From: Planctomycetia bacterium | GTDB taxonomy: Bacteria; Planctomycetota; Phycisphaerae; Phycisphaerales; SM1A02 | Assembly: GCA_005799495.1 (NCBI GenBank) | Contig: SYGP01000006.1 | Coordinates: 1 to 64,000, forward strand | Length of the DNA stretch: 64,000 bases | Direction of reading: 5' to 3' | In this document: in pieces, positions 36,386-45,623 of the stretch | Layout of the letters: each line of letters starts with the position of its first letter | Numbering within the stretch: the first letter of the stretch is position 1 | Notes under the pieces: generated by a model | Database searches by the model: none | The model's input: only the letters and a program-made list of their open reading frames with translations | What the model was told of the DNA's origin: nothing | Made by a program: the position numbers and the translations under genes

Positions 36386-37751
36386 GGTCGGCACCATCGT
36401 TCCCGTCCATGGGCAGATCACGAATCTTGTCCACCGCCTTCAACAGCTGCTCCGACACCTCCGGGTCGAACATGAACCCGATGAGTTGCACGCGCCAATC
36501 CGCCACCGACTGCCGCGTCACCGTCAGGAGGTCACCAGGCTTCAGATCCGCACGCGTTGCAGGCTGCTCCAACACCTTCACGCGCACGTGATCATGGTCG
36601 ATCGCCTGCACGGCCATCCACGAATGTTCCACGCGTCCAGCCTCGCCTGCATCGAGCGGCGCCTGCACCACGAAAGCCTTGCGCGCGAGCTCGACCCACC
36701 GCGGCACGCCCGTGCGGATCAGATTGGTGAACGCCATCGCGAACGAGGGCCAGGTTGCCTGCGCGCGACGCCCCGCGTTCTGCAGCCAGCGTTCACTCAT
36801 GTACACCACTGCACGATCGGACGCGATGCGATCCACGACATCCCGCGGCCACGACCACACCTTCGTGTACTGACCTTCGGGCTGCGCTGCGCAAATCACG
36901 GCACGCTCCATGCCGAACTCCTCGAAGCCCTGCTGACGGACCTGCGCCCGCCAGGCGGCGGAACCGGCCGTCGTGGGCTCGATGAAACGCACCACATCCT
37001 CGACGCGTTGGAGCGAAACCGTCAACTCATCGCCGATCGTGATGCGACCACCAGGCTGTGGCACATCGCCGCCCAGCAGCGTTCCCACGAGCGAGAAGAT
37101 GATGACGGACGCCTGATCCGCGAGGTCGACCGGCACCTCATCCATCTCCAGTTCAGGCAGTCCGCAGCGCGCAAGCCCCTGCGTGCCGAGCATCACACAT
37201 GCCTCGTTGCCGCCGGGCAGCGGGCCATACCGCGCCATTTTCCAGAGTGGTCGATCCGTGGGCGTCGCCGCCTCGGCGATGAACTCGTGCTCGAGTTGCT
37301 CGCGCGAACTGACCTCGCCCGTCACGACATCGAGCACCGCGATGATGTCCGGCAGCGATCCGCCGAGCAGCCCCATCACCATGAAGTACTCCTCCGCGGC
37401 GTCCTCCGTCGCGAGGATCAATTGCAGTCGGATGACCCATGGCGCTTCAATGCCGTCTTCGCTGATCTGCTCCTGGTCACGCGGCGACAACTCGCTTGCC
37501 CGCTCGCACCACACGACCATGCCCGACTCGATGCCCGGCACCTGCAAGCGGATCGCCCACAACTCGCCGCGATCCTCCTCCGACTCGACGGCCTCATGCT
37601 CGATGTCACCTCCCACCCACGCCTCCACAGCGGCGATGAACTCTGCGCGAGTGCATGCATCTTCATGCGGCCAAAACGCGACGAATCCACTCTCCTGCGG
37701 TTCGAGATTCCACTCGCCCTCCGCATCGTCATTCGCCTGTGCCTCTGCCAT
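36375..37751 (-). CDS. DUF4026/DUF2314-like cytosolic protein
   Basis: 458 residues, acidic, no signal or membrane segment. The middle part (PLWKMARYGPLPGGNEACVMLGTQGLARCGLPELEM in the 180-220 region, given in fragments) resembles DUF4026. The C-terminal 100 residues (EHSWMAVQAID, LKPGDLLTVTRQSVADWRV) resemble DUF2314. Both assignments are by eye and moderate. First gene of the six-gene overlapping operon; TAGCGT 7 bases upstream is its likely promoter. Confidence 0.65.
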   Translation of the reverse strand: MAEAQANDDAEGEWNLEPQESGFVAFWPHEDACTRAEFIAAVEAWVGGDIEHEAVESEEDRGELWAIRLQVPGIESGMVVWCERASELSPRDQEQISEDGIEAPWVIRLQLILATEDAAEEYFMVMGLLGGSLPDIIAVLDVVTGEVSSREQLEHEFIAEAATPTDRPLWKMARYGPLPGGNEACVMLGTQGLARCGLPELEMDEVPVDLADQASVIIFSLVGTLLGGDVPQPGGRITIGDELTVSLQRVEDVVRFIEPTTAGSAAWRAQVRQQGFEEFGMERAVICAAQPEGQYTKVWSWPRDVVDRIASDRAVVYMSERWLQNAGRRAQATWPSFAMAFTNLIRTGVPRWVELARKAFVVQAPLDAGEAGRVEHSWMAVQAIDHDHVRVKVLEQPATRADLKPGDLLTVTRQSVADWRVQLIGFMFDPEVSEQLLKAVDKIRDLPMDGNDGADHGA

Positions 37752-37758
37752 GCCCCCT

Positions 37759-37764
37759 ACGCTA
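37759..37764 (-). promoter_or_regulatory. Candidate -10 element of DUF4026-DUF2007-DUF58-TgpA-PilZ-BI1 operon
   Basis: TAGCGT on the minus strand, 7 bases before ATG 37751, in the 47-base gap after leuS. Confidence 0.42.
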
Positions 37765-37798
37765 GCGGTTTCCGCGGGGGATTTCCCATTCCAGTCGA

Positions 37799-40606
37799 TC
37801 AGCCGTCGATGACCAGATTGACCATCCTGCGCGGAACCACGATCACCTTCCGCGGCGCCTTTCCGCCGAGCACGGCCTGCACCTTGGCATCGGCGAGTGC
37901 GATTCGCTCCACCTCGCTCGCATCGGCACTGGCGGGAACGGTGATGCGCGCGCGAACCTTTCCCTGCACCTGCACGGGCAACTCGACCGTTGGATCCTCA
38001 AGCAGCGATGCATCGACCGTCGGCCACGACGCGCCGCACACGCTGCCCGATTCGCCCACTCGGCTCCAGAGTTCCTCGGCGATATGCGGCGCGAACGGCG
38101 CGAGCACGCGCAGGAAGCGTTCCATCTGCGAGCGCGTCAGCCCCCCGTCCGCAGGATCCTTCATCTCCGTCGGGCGCGTCGCTGCGTTCACCAACTCGAT
38201 CAGCGATGCGATCGCGGTGTTGAACGCGAGCCGTTCAATGTCCTGCCCCACCTTGTGAATCGTGCGCGCCAACTGCCGCTCGACATCGGCATTCGCGGCG
38301 CGCGCGAAGAGCAGGCTTCCATCGCGCTCATCGATCGCCAGGCGCCAGACCCGCTGCAGGAATCGGAACACACCCGCGATATCACGAGTATTCCACGGCT
38401 TCGATGCTTCGAGCGGGCCCATGGACATCTCATAGAGGCGGAAGGTGTCCGCGCCATACTCCGCAATCACATCGTCTGGGTTCACGACATTGCGCAGGCT
38501 CTTCGACATCTTGGCGACGATCTGCACCACTCGCTCGCCGCTTGCACGCTCGACGAATGTGCCGTCGCCGCCCGCCTCCACCTCATCGACCGGTACGAGT
38601 GAACGGTCAGCGCGCTGGTAGGCGTAACTGGTGATCAACCCCTGATGGAACAGCCGCGCCATCGGCTCCGCGGTGCCGACATGCCCGAGATCAAAGAGCA
38701 TCTTGTGCCAGAAGCGCGCATACAGCAGATGCAACACGGCGTGCTCGCTTCCGCCGACATACAGATCGACGCCGTTCTTCCCCATCCAGTAGCGCTCCGC
38801 CTCGGGATCCACGAACGCGTTGCCGCACTTCGGCGAACAGTAGCGCAGGTAGTACCAGCAGCTGCCGGCCCAGCCAGGCATCGTGTTCGTCTCGCGCGTC
38901 ACACGCGTCGATGGGGGCAACAGCGACGGATCGACGCCCGCCTCACCAGCCGTCGTGACGACCCACTCGCGTGCCTTCGCAAGCGGTGGCTGAGGCGTAT
39001 CGCTCTCCACTGGGTTGTAGTCCGCAAGCGGCGGGAGCCGCACGGGCAGCGCATGAACGCCCACGGGATAGTGCATGCCATCCACATCGAACACGACCGG
39101 GAAGGGCTCCCCCCAGTAACGCTGCCGGCTGAAGAGCCAGTCGCGAAGTCTGTACTGCACGCGCAGGGATCCCGCGCCGCGTGCTTCGAGCCAGTCGATG
39201 GCGGCGCGCTTCGCCTCGGCTGTCCGCAGCCCGTTCAGGCAAAGTCCCACAGCGTGACTCTCGCTGTGCACGCTCGTTCCCTCACCCGTCGTCGCAGCCT
39301 TGCCCGTCCACGGAACACCATCGATCTCCACCACCTGCACCATCGGAAGGCTGAACGCCAGTGCAAACTCGAAGTCGCGCTCATCATGCGCGGGCACAGC
39401 CATGATCGCGCCCGTGCCGTAGCCGATGAGCACATAGTCCGCCGTCCAGATCGGAATGCTCTTGCCCGTCGCAGGATTGACTGCGAACAGCCCCGTGGCA
39501 ACTCCACTCTTCTGCTTCGACTCTTGGCGCTCCACATCCGATCGGTTGCGCGCCCAGGCCACATAGGCAGCGAGTTCCTCGCCAGCACCGCGCGCAATGG
39601 CGCGCTGCACGAGCGGATGCTCGGGCGCAACGACCATGTAAGTCGCCCCGAAGATCGTGTCGGGGCGAGTGGTGAACACGGTCAAAGGCTCCTGCTCTCC
39701 ATCGACGACGAATCGGATCTCCGCACCTTCGCTGCGCCCGATCCACTCCGTCTGCATCGTGCGGGTCGATTCGGGCCAATCCACCATTGCCAGATCCGCC
39801 AGCAGCCGATCCGCATACGCGGTGATGCGGAACATCCACTGGCGCAGTGGCATGCGGACCACGGGATGTCCGCCGCGCTCGCTGCGTCCATCGATGACCT
39901 CCTCGTTCGCAAGAACGGTTCCCAGCTTCGCGCACCAGTTCACCGTCTGCGTGCCCAGATACGCGAGACGGAACGAATCCAGATGCGCTTGGCGCTGCCG
40001 CGGAGTGCAGCCGCTCCACCGCGTGTGGACGCCGGGCGCGGTCTCGACCATGCGGTCCTCGGACGCAAGACGGGACTCCAACTGCGCAATGGGACGAGCG
40101 GCCTGCACGGTTGGATCGAACCAACTGCCATAGGCGAGCAGCCAGATCCACTGCGTCCAGCGGTAGTAGTCCGGATCGATCGTCGCGAACTCGCGCGACC
40201 AGTCGTACATGAATCCGAAGCGCTGCAACTGCCGACGGAAGTTGTCGATGGCTTTCTGCGTGGTGACTTCGGGATGAACGCCCGTCGCGATCGCGTACTG
40301 CTCGGCGGGCAATCCGAACGCGTCCCATCCCATCGGATGCAACACCTGAAAGCCCCGCATCACCTTGTAGCGCGAGAGAATGTCCGTTGCCGTATAGCCC
40401 TCGGGATGCCCGACATGCAGCCCCGCACCCGAGGGATAGGGGAACATGTCCAGGACATAGAACTTCGGCTTCGAAGGATCGAAGCCCACCTCGCCGGGGT
40501 TCGGCACACGAGCGACGCCGCTGCGCTGCCACTCCCCCTGCCAGCGCACTTCCAACTCACATGCAAGGCGCGCGTCGTATCGATGCGGTGTCTGCTGATC
40601 GACCAT
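37799..40606 (-). CDS. leuS: Leucyl-tRNA synthetase (LeuS)
   Basis: 935-residue class Ia synthetase charging tRNA-Leu. HIGH motif HVGHPEGY (about 67), CP1 editing domain with VFTTRPDTIFGATYMVVAPEH and GYGTGAIMAVPAHDERD, and KMSKS (about 698) are intact. C-terminal anticodon-binding and tail domains follow. It is longer than many bacterial LeuRS (about 860). ATG 40606 is chosen; the open frame begins inside the lpoB-like gene. A tRNA-Leu gene lies in the same window. Confidence 0.97.
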   Translation of the reverse strand: MVDQQTPHRYDARLACELEVRWQGEWQRSGVARVPNPGEVGFDPSKPKFYVLDMFPYPSGAGLHVGHPEGYTATDILSRYKVMRGFQVLHPMGWDAFGLPAEQYAIATGVHPEVTTQKAIDNFRRQLQRFGFMYDWSREFATIDPDYYRWTQWIWLLAYGSWFDPTVQAARPIAQLESRLASEDRMVETAPGVHTRWSGCTPRQRQAHLDSFRLAYLGTQTVNWCAKLGTVLANEEVIDGRSERGGHPVVRMPLRQWMFRITAYADRLLADLAMVDWPESTRTMQTEWIGRSEGAEIRFVVDGEQEPLTVFTTRPDTIFGATYMVVAPEHPLVQRAIARGAGEELAAYVAWARNRSDVERQESKQKSGVATGLFAVNPATGKSIPIWTADYVLIGYGTGAIMAVPAHDERDFEFALAFSLPMVQVVEIDGVPWTGKAATTGEGTSVHSESHAVGLCLNGLRTAEAKRAAIDWLEARGAGSLRVQYRLRDWLFSRQRYWGEPFPVVFDVDGMHYPVGVHALPVRLPPLADYNPVESDTPQPPLAKAREWVVTTAGEAGVDPSLLPPSTRVTRETNTMPGWAGSCWYYLRYCSPKCGNAFVDPEAERYWMGKNGVDLYVGGSEHAVLHLLYARFWHKMLFDLGHVGTAEPMARLFHQGLITSYAYQRADRSLVPVDEVEAGGDGTFVERASGERVVQIVAKMSKSLRNVVNPDDVIAEYGADTFRLYEMSMGPLEASKPWNTRDIAGVFRFLQRVWRLAIDERDGSLLFARAANADVERQLARTIHKVGQDIERLAFNTAIASLIELVNAATRPTEMKDPADGGLTRSQMERFLRVLAPFAPHIAEELWSRVGESGSVCGASWPTVDASLLEDPTVELPVQVQGKVRARITVPASADASEVERIALADAKVQAVLGGKAPRKVIVVPRRMVNLVIDG

Positions 40607-40659
40607 GGAGGACGGCAAAGGCATCGGCAATGGAGACGGCGCAGTGCTGCGAGGAAGAA

Positions 40660-41262
40660 TCAGAACCCAACCGAGTTCTTCGTGCCCTGCTTCGTCATGT
40701 CGACGGTCTTGGTCCACGCTTCGACACCCGATCGAATGTTGGTCAGCGTCAAGCGGAATGTGTAGGTGGTCTGCTGGGTGTTGCCGGCCTGACGCTTGAC
40801 CTGCGTGATCTTGCCAGAGAGCGAGAAGTCGGGAGAGGGCATCCCATCGACGGCGTTCCCTTGGCGGAACGCCTGCGCACGGAGTTGCTCCTGCGCGGTC
40901 TTGTCCTCCGCATTCGCGCCGAAGGTGGTGATCACGGTCGCCTGACCGCTGTTCACGAGCTGCTCACGCATCCGGTAGAGCAACTCGCCGACATCGAACT
41001 GCGAACTGGTGTCATTGACCACCTTGTCGATCACGAGTTGCGCTGGCTTCGCCTGTGCAGTCTTGAGAATGCCGGTCTCGATGAGCGACTCCAGCATGCC
41101 CGAGGATGCCTTGAGGATGTCCTGCATGTCCACATCGCCGACGCTGACGATCGACTCGGGGCTTCCCGTCTCCACATACTTGGCCGGCGAACCACAGCCC
41201 ACGGCAACGAAGATGCTGAGAGAGGCGAGAGACGCAACTGAACGAATCGCGGGAAATCTCAT
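40660..41262 (-). CDS. LpoB-like penicillin-binding-protein activator lipoprotein
   Basis: 200 residues. Signal (ASLASLSIFVAVGC) with lipobox Cys at about 23. The domain shows SVGDVDMQDILKASSGMLESL, QLVIDKVVNDTSSQFDVGELLYRMREQL and SLSGKITQVKRQAGNTQQTTYTFRLTLT (fragments), matching the LpoB/YcfM family that activates PBP1b from the outer membrane. GGAG 6 bases before ATG 41262 is a plausible ribosome site, and TAGCAT lies 31 bases upstream. Its position after a YcfL-like gene repeats the E. coli ycfL-lpoB order. Confidence 0.85.
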   Translation of the reverse strand: MRFPAIRSVASLASLSIFVAVGCGSPAKYVETGSPESIVSVGDVDMQDILKASSGMLESLIETGILKTAQAKPAQLVIDKVVNDTSSQFDVGELLYRMREQLVNSGQATVITTFGANAEDKTAQEQLRAQAFRQGNAVDGMPSPDFSLSGKITQVKRQAGNTQQTTYTFRLTLTNIRSGVEAWTKTVDMTKQGTKNSVGF

Positions 41263-41293
41263 GGGTCACTCCAGATGGGGTATCGGCGGGCGA

Positions 41294-41299
41294 ATGCTA
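41294..41299 (-). promoter_or_regulatory. Candidate -10 element of lpoB-like gene
   Basis: TAGCAT on the minus strand, 31 bases before ATG 41262. Here a real leader with a GGAG ribosome site would exist, unlike most genes in the window. Confidence 0.33.
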
Positions 41300-41331
41300 C
41301 GGATGGACAGCACAGTTGGGATGAAGTCAAA

Positions 41332-41751
41332 TCACTGATCGGCGCGCCGAACCTGCAGGCGAAAGTCCGTCGCTGCCTCGCTTGGCGCGATCGCACGAAT
41401 GGTGGTGGAGCCGCCCGAGGGAACATTGCTGGTCTTCCACACGGAAACCTGCGATGGGATCACGCTTCCGTTGGCATCCACCCAGTCAAAGCGATAGGAA
41501 AAACCTCGGTAGCTGAAGCCGTTGTTGATCACATCGACCTGCGCCTCGAGCGGACCGCCCTTGCTTGGGAACATGCGTACCTCTCCAGCACTCAAGAAGA
41601 TCTGCGTGAGGGCATCGTTCACCTGCGTCTTGGTTGGAACGGCCGTTGCCGACGGCGTGGTGCGGGTGTAGGTCGTGTTGACCGAACCACATGCATTCAG
41701 TACGGCGGTCGCCGCAAACAAGGCGAATCGAAGTGCTCGGCGCATGCTCAT
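41332..41751 (-). CDS. YcfL-like (DUF1425) lipoprotein
   Basis: 139 residues. Signal ALRFALFAATAVLNAC with lipobox Cys. The mature protein has VDVINNGFSYRGFSYRFDWVD and QVSVWKTSNVPSGGSTTIRAIAPSEAATDFRL (fragments), matching the beta-sandwich YcfL family. ATG 41751 overlaps the preceding gene's stop as ATGA. In E. coli ycfL lies next to lpoB, as here. Confidence 0.8.
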   Translation of the reverse strand: MSMRRALRFALFAATAVLNACGSVNTTYTRTTPSATAVPTKTQVNDALTQIFLSAGEVRMFPSKGGPLEAQVDVINNGFSYRGFSYRFDWVDANGSVIPSQVSVWKTSNVPSGGSTTIRAIAPSEAATDFRLQVRRADQ

Positions 41752-43343
41752 GGCTCCTGTGCAGTCTGTTCGGGCGCCGCTTCGTGCGACACCTCGGGAT
41801 TCGTGATGGTACGCGGCGCAGCGATCACCTGCGGTGGCGGAGGAATGAACTTCGCCAACGGCACATGCTGAACCACCGGCGGCGCGCCGGCGGATGGCAT
41901 CGTGACAAAAACGATGTTCGGAGACTTGGGCTGTACGGGGACGCTGCACAGCGGCGCACCGCCTGACCGCCGCAGTTCGATCTGCCCCGTCTCTGGCGTT
42001 GCCACACGAAGAAGATCGATGCGCTTTGGCATCTCGCCCCAGCAGCGGAGATCGGCGGCGGTCGACGCCGCTTGATATGCGATTCCCGCAATCTGCACGA
42101 GGAGGCCGACAGTGCTGTCGCTCTGCGCGGCCGCGGTGCTCGCTGCATAGGTTGCGGCAGCCTTCGTCGCCGAACTGATGATCTCCTGCGTCACGATCGT
42201 GGGCAGGCGCGAATCGAACTCCGCTCGGACCATCGCATCCATATCGGCCAGCGTGACCGACTGGAACGTCGTGCCCATCCCCTGCGCATCGGCACTGGCC
42301 GCCTCGATGGCACCGAGGGCGTCATCTCGCACCTTGAGTACGGGGAATGCAGCGGACACATAGTTGACAGGACCAACGGGGATCGGAATGTCCAGACGGA
42401 ACTCGTCGTAGAAGGGTGCCAACCCGGAGAGAAAGAACACCCATGTGACCGGCATCGTGCCTGCAGCTGGGTCCTCATCGATCAGCGCAATGTCGAGCGC
42501 CGCGGGGGCGAATCCAGGAACCATCTCCTCCACGGCACGCAGGTCGGCGCGTGCATTCTGGCGATCACCCAGCTCGGAGGATGTCGACAGCAGAAAGACA
42601 GCTCGCAGATAACTCGTGAAGGGGTTTGGCAGCACGGCCATTCCATTCTGCTCTGGCGGATTCCCCTGACGCGATCGCACCTGCGCGAGGGCACCCGAAG
42701 CCGCCGATTCGCTCCACCCCTGCTTTCGCCACGCCGCATCGGCACTCGCCTGCTGCGTGGCGACCTCCTCCTGAAAGCGACTCTTCGCATCCATCTGAAA
42801 GTCGCGCGCACGGTTCAACTTCAGTCGTGCCGAATCGAAGTCGCCTCGCTCAAGGTCGTTCATGCTGTCGAATGTGCACACCATGATGCGCTCGGGCGGC
42901 GTCGCACGGTAGATACGAACGGTCTGGTTGACGACCGTCGTCGCGACCGCCTCGGTCACCTTCGCCTCCGCCTTTTCGTCGAGGTATGGCTTGATCTCGT
43001 CGAACGCGCGCCGGTACCAAAGATCGCTGCGCTCCCACGACCCGGCAATCTGCGCCGTGCGCGCTGCAGCCATGAAGTACACGAGTCGATCCTGCTCATC
43101 CTTCTCGGCTTTGGCCGCTGCCTCGCATGCGACCGCCTCCGCCTTGGAGTAATCCCCCGCGATGAGCGCAGCATCAATCTGCTTGGTCGTACGCCGAAGC
43201 TCCTGCTGGCAGCCGAAGGGCGCGCCAGCACACAGGAGTAACGCGCACACCAACGCAGCAGAAGACGCGCCGGCACCCGACGCGCGACCGCAGGAGCCCG
43301 CTGACCCTGCGGCGGACTTCAAGGACCAAGAAGTTGCCACCAA
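41748..43343 (-). CDS. COG3014-like lipoprotein
   Basis: About 530 residues. A hydrophobic segment AALVCALLLCAGAPFGC ends in a lipobox Cys. The body is helical with TPR-like parts (IAGDYSKAEAVACEAAAKAEKD, SWERSDLWYRRAFDEIKPYL), then GMAVLPNPFTSYLRAVFLLSTS and MDAMVRAEFDSRLPTIVTQEI, resembling COG3014 proteins found beside YcfL and LpoB in gammaproteobacteria. Start is TTG 43343 or GTG 43340; a run of six G 8-11 bases upstream could act as the ribosome site. It overlaps the csgG-like gene end by ~25 bases. Confidence 0.7.
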   Translation of the reverse strand: MVATSWSLKSAAGSAGSCGRASGAGASSAALVCALLLCAGAPFGCQQELRRTTKQIDAALIAGDYSKAEAVACEAAAKAEKDEQDRLVYFMAAARTAQIAGSWERSDLWYRRAFDEIKPYLDEKAEAKVTEAVATTVVNQTVRIYRATPPERIMVCTFDSMNDLERGDFDSARLKLNRARDFQMDAKSRFQEEVATQQASADAAWRKQGWSESAASGALAQVRSRQGNPPEQNGMAVLPNPFTSYLRAVFLLSTSSELGDRQNARADLRAVEEMVPGFAPAALDIALIDEDPAAGTMPVTWVFFLSGLAPFYDEFRLDIPIPVGPVNYVSAAFPVLKVRDDALGAIEAASADAQGMGTTFQSVTLADMDAMVRAEFDSRLPTIVTQEIISSATKAAATYAASTAAAQSDSTVGLLVQIAGIAYQAASTAADLRCWGEMPKRIDLLRVATPETGQIELRRSGGAPLCSVPVQPKSPNIVFVTMPSAGAPPVVQHVPLAKFIPPPPQVIAAPRTITNPEVSHEAAPEQTAQEP

Positions 43344-45541
43344 ATCGATTGCCCCCCAAGGTTGAGATTCTGCACATTGCTCGTATCAAGCCTGATGTTG
43401 CTGTTCTTCAGGAAGTCCGCCACTGCCTTCACCTTGATGATCTCCGCCTCGCGCAACACGGCGCCGTTCTTCAGATCGTTGAAGAAGACTGCGTTGCGTT
43501 CCCAGTTGGCACGACCCTCGGGCGAGAACTGCATGGGTATCGACAGCGCAAGTCCCGCCTTCACATTCATCATGCGTTCGACGGGTTCCAATCCAGGGCG
43601 CTCGAGCCGAAGCCTGTGCAGCCCAGGCCGAACTGGGATGGTGCCGGGCGTCTGGCCGACCACGATGCCATCGACCATCACCGACACATTCATCGGCTCA
43701 AGCTTGTACAGGTTTGGAACGATGGTGTAGTCGCCGTTCGCGCCGCGCACGGCATCCGGCACACTCAAGTCAGCAAGGACGGCGGTGATCTGCACATCCA
43801 CTTCCGCGGCAGCCGCGCTCGCCTGCCGAACGCCGTTCGAGGCCACCGCCGCCGACAGAGCAGCGGCAATCTGGCTCGCCGCGTCCATCAGCAGCGGATT
43901 GATCGTGTCGAGGGTGGTAGCGACCTCCGGCGTATCTCGGACCGCGAGCCGCGCAGGTGCCGTGCCCGACGCAATGCTGCCGCCGTTTGCGCCGTCGAGA
44001 ATCTGGTAAGTGGCGCGCAGGTTCCACTCCCGAACGAGCGTCTTGGTCTTGATGGTCGGATCGTCGAACGCCCGCTCCGTCTTGTCGTAGGTGGTGATCG
44101 CCGCCGTCAGGAGGTAGTCCGCGCCCATGAGCGCGGCGAGTGCCGTCGCCGATGCACGGTCCGACTGGAGTCGATCGAAGAGCTGCGACTCGGGCGGCGC
44201 CGTACCGGCGTTCGGTCCCGATGCCGCGAATCGGTTGACCGCATTCATGACATCCTCGCGGCGGATCAGTTCAAACTGGCTCGTCGGAAGCGCGGCGGCG
44301 ATGTCATCCTCAAACACGCTCACCTTGTCCTCCGGAACACAAATCGGGCGCTGCTTCACGAAGATGGCGACCTTCCGAGGCGCGACCGACGCGGCTCCAT
44401 TCCCCACAGTGTTTGCTCCCGTGCCAGCGGGAGTTGCACGCGCAGCTTGCGACTCGACTCCGTCGGGCGGAAGCACGCGACCGGTCGGCGGCGCACCCGA
44501 CGCAGGAGCGCCTGCCCCACTGGCGCTGCCCGTGGCACGACCATTCGGATCAACGCCCGCCGGCAAACCCTGTGAACGCGCGCGCATGATCGAACCGCGG
44601 TCGATGCCGAGATCCTCGATCGCCTGCGCGGTCGAGAATCGGCTGCCGGCATCCGTGACCCGAGCCCATCCCACATGCACCTCCTCCGCTCCAAGCGACT
44701 GTCCCGTCTCGGGATCGACCATCTCGGCGCCTGCTGCGAGCACCTCCCAGATCTGACCTGTCTCGACGCCCGACTCCTTCGTCCGGTTGAAGGTGATCTG
44801 TCCCATCGTGTAGCCGACCACACGCGCCGGCATCAGGCTCTCGGAGATCGCGCGCGAAGCGGTGGTGGCGAAGAGTGCCGTGACCTTGCCAATGAGCGCG
44901 TTCGTCTTTCGCCCCGTCTGCTCAACGCCACCGAGGATTTCATCCAGCGCCGCCTCGTTCAGTGCCACGGAAGTCGCGCGCAGGAGCACGCCCGATGAAG
45001 TATCGAAGATGCGCACGGACCCCTGCAACTGGATGGTGCGCCGCTCCGCATTCGAGTCGCCAAACTGCCCTTTCAGCACGGTGCGTTCAACCACATCCTG
45101 GAAGTTCTCGATCGACACCGTGGCGAGGTAGCGCGCACCTGCCAGCTGCAGTTGCTTGGCAGTCTGCGGATCGAGCGTGTCGACATTGCCGCTCGCCGAG
45201 AGGCTCTGCTCGCGAAGCACGGAGGGAAGATCTGCGCGCGCCACGACATCGAAGCGTCCACCCGCGCTGAGTGCGTTGACAAGCTGCGGGTCCGTGCCCT
45301 GCGCGATCTGCTCGAGAACATTGACTTGTCCATCTGCAGTTGCCTGCGTCAGCACTGCGCGGGTGGCGGAAATGTCACGCACCGCGATGCGCGGCTTGCC
45401 CGAAGCGGCTGCATCCTGCCCCCACGCGTTCGTCGGACCAATGCACACGGCCCACACGGTCATCAGCGCGACAGTCCCGGCAGCCACGAGAGTGTGAACG
45501 CCCACGGATCGCCGCGAGCAACGGCGTACGAATGTCTTCAT
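43319..45541 (-). CDS. CsgG-like periplasmic/outer-membrane protein with PEGA domain
   Basis: 740 residues with a signal (VHTLVAAGTVALMTVWAVCIGPTNAWGQ, in part). Two CsgG-like regions: RIAVRDISATRAVLTQ...YLATVSIENFQDVVER and KVAIFVKQRP...GADYLLTAAITTYDK. A PEGA carbohydrate-binding-like domain follows (MNVSVMVDGIVVGQTPGTIP, about 615-690). CsgG proper is an outer-membrane secretion pore for curli; here no curli genes are seen and there is no clear lipobox. ATG 45541 has TACTCT 7 bases upstream. First gene of the envelope cluster with COG3014-, YcfL- and LpoB-like genes. Confidence 0.75.
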   Translation of the reverse strand: MKTFVRRCSRRSVGVHTLVAAGTVALMTVWAVCIGPTNAWGQDAAASGKPRIAVRDISATRAVLTQATADGQVNVLEQIAQGTDPQLVNALSAGGRFDVVARADLPSVLREQSLSASGNVDTLDPQTAKQLQLAGARYLATVSIENFQDVVERTVLKGQFGDSNAERRTIQLQGSVRIFDTSSGVLLRATSVALNEAALDEILGGVEQTGRKTNALIGKVTALFATTASRAISESLMPARVVGYTMGQITFNRTKESGVETGQIWEVLAAGAEMVDPETGQSLGAEEVHVGWARVTDAGSRFSTAQAIEDLGIDRGSIMRARSQGLPAGVDPNGRATGSASGAGAPASGAPPTGRVLPPDGVESQAARATPAGTGANTVGNGAASVAPRKVAIFVKQRPICVPEDKVSVFEDDIAAALPTSQFELIRREDVMNAVNRFAASGPNAGTAPPESQLFDRLQSDRASATALAALMGADYLLTAAITTYDKTERAFDDPTIKTKTLVREWNLRATYQILDGANGGSIASGTAPARLAVRDTPEVATTLDTINPLLMDAASQIAAALSAAVASNGVRQASAAAAEVDVQITAVLADLSVPDAVRGANGDYTIVPNLYKLEPMNVSVMVDGIVVGQTPGTIPVRPGLHRLRLERPGLEPVERMMNVKAGLALSIPMQFSPEGRANWERNAVFFNDLKNGAVLREAEIIKVKAVADFLKNSNIRLDTSNVQNLNLGGQSIWWQLLGP

Positions 45542-45548
45542 GCTTCAC

Positions 45549-45554
45549 AGAGTA
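45549..45554 (-). promoter_or_regulatory. Candidate -10 element of csgG-like operon
   Basis: TACTCT on the minus strand, 7 bases before ATG 45541. A TTGCAG 15 bases further upstream may be a -35 box. Confidence 0.42.
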
Positions 45555-45623
45555 TCGGCAGCGGTCGCTCTGCAACATCCGCAGCCCACGCCGCACAAGG
45601 GCACAAGGGCGTTCGAGGTACCC

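Noticed and set aside
35460-38258. 932-codon plus-strand frame across DUF58, DUF2007, DUF4026-like and leuS genes
   Set aside because: It crosses four real genes on the other strand and has Arg/Pro/Ser-rich low-information sequence.
38645-40765. 706-codon plus-strand frame antisense to leuS
   Set aside because: LeuRS is certain on the minus strand; the frame is a GC-rich shadow.
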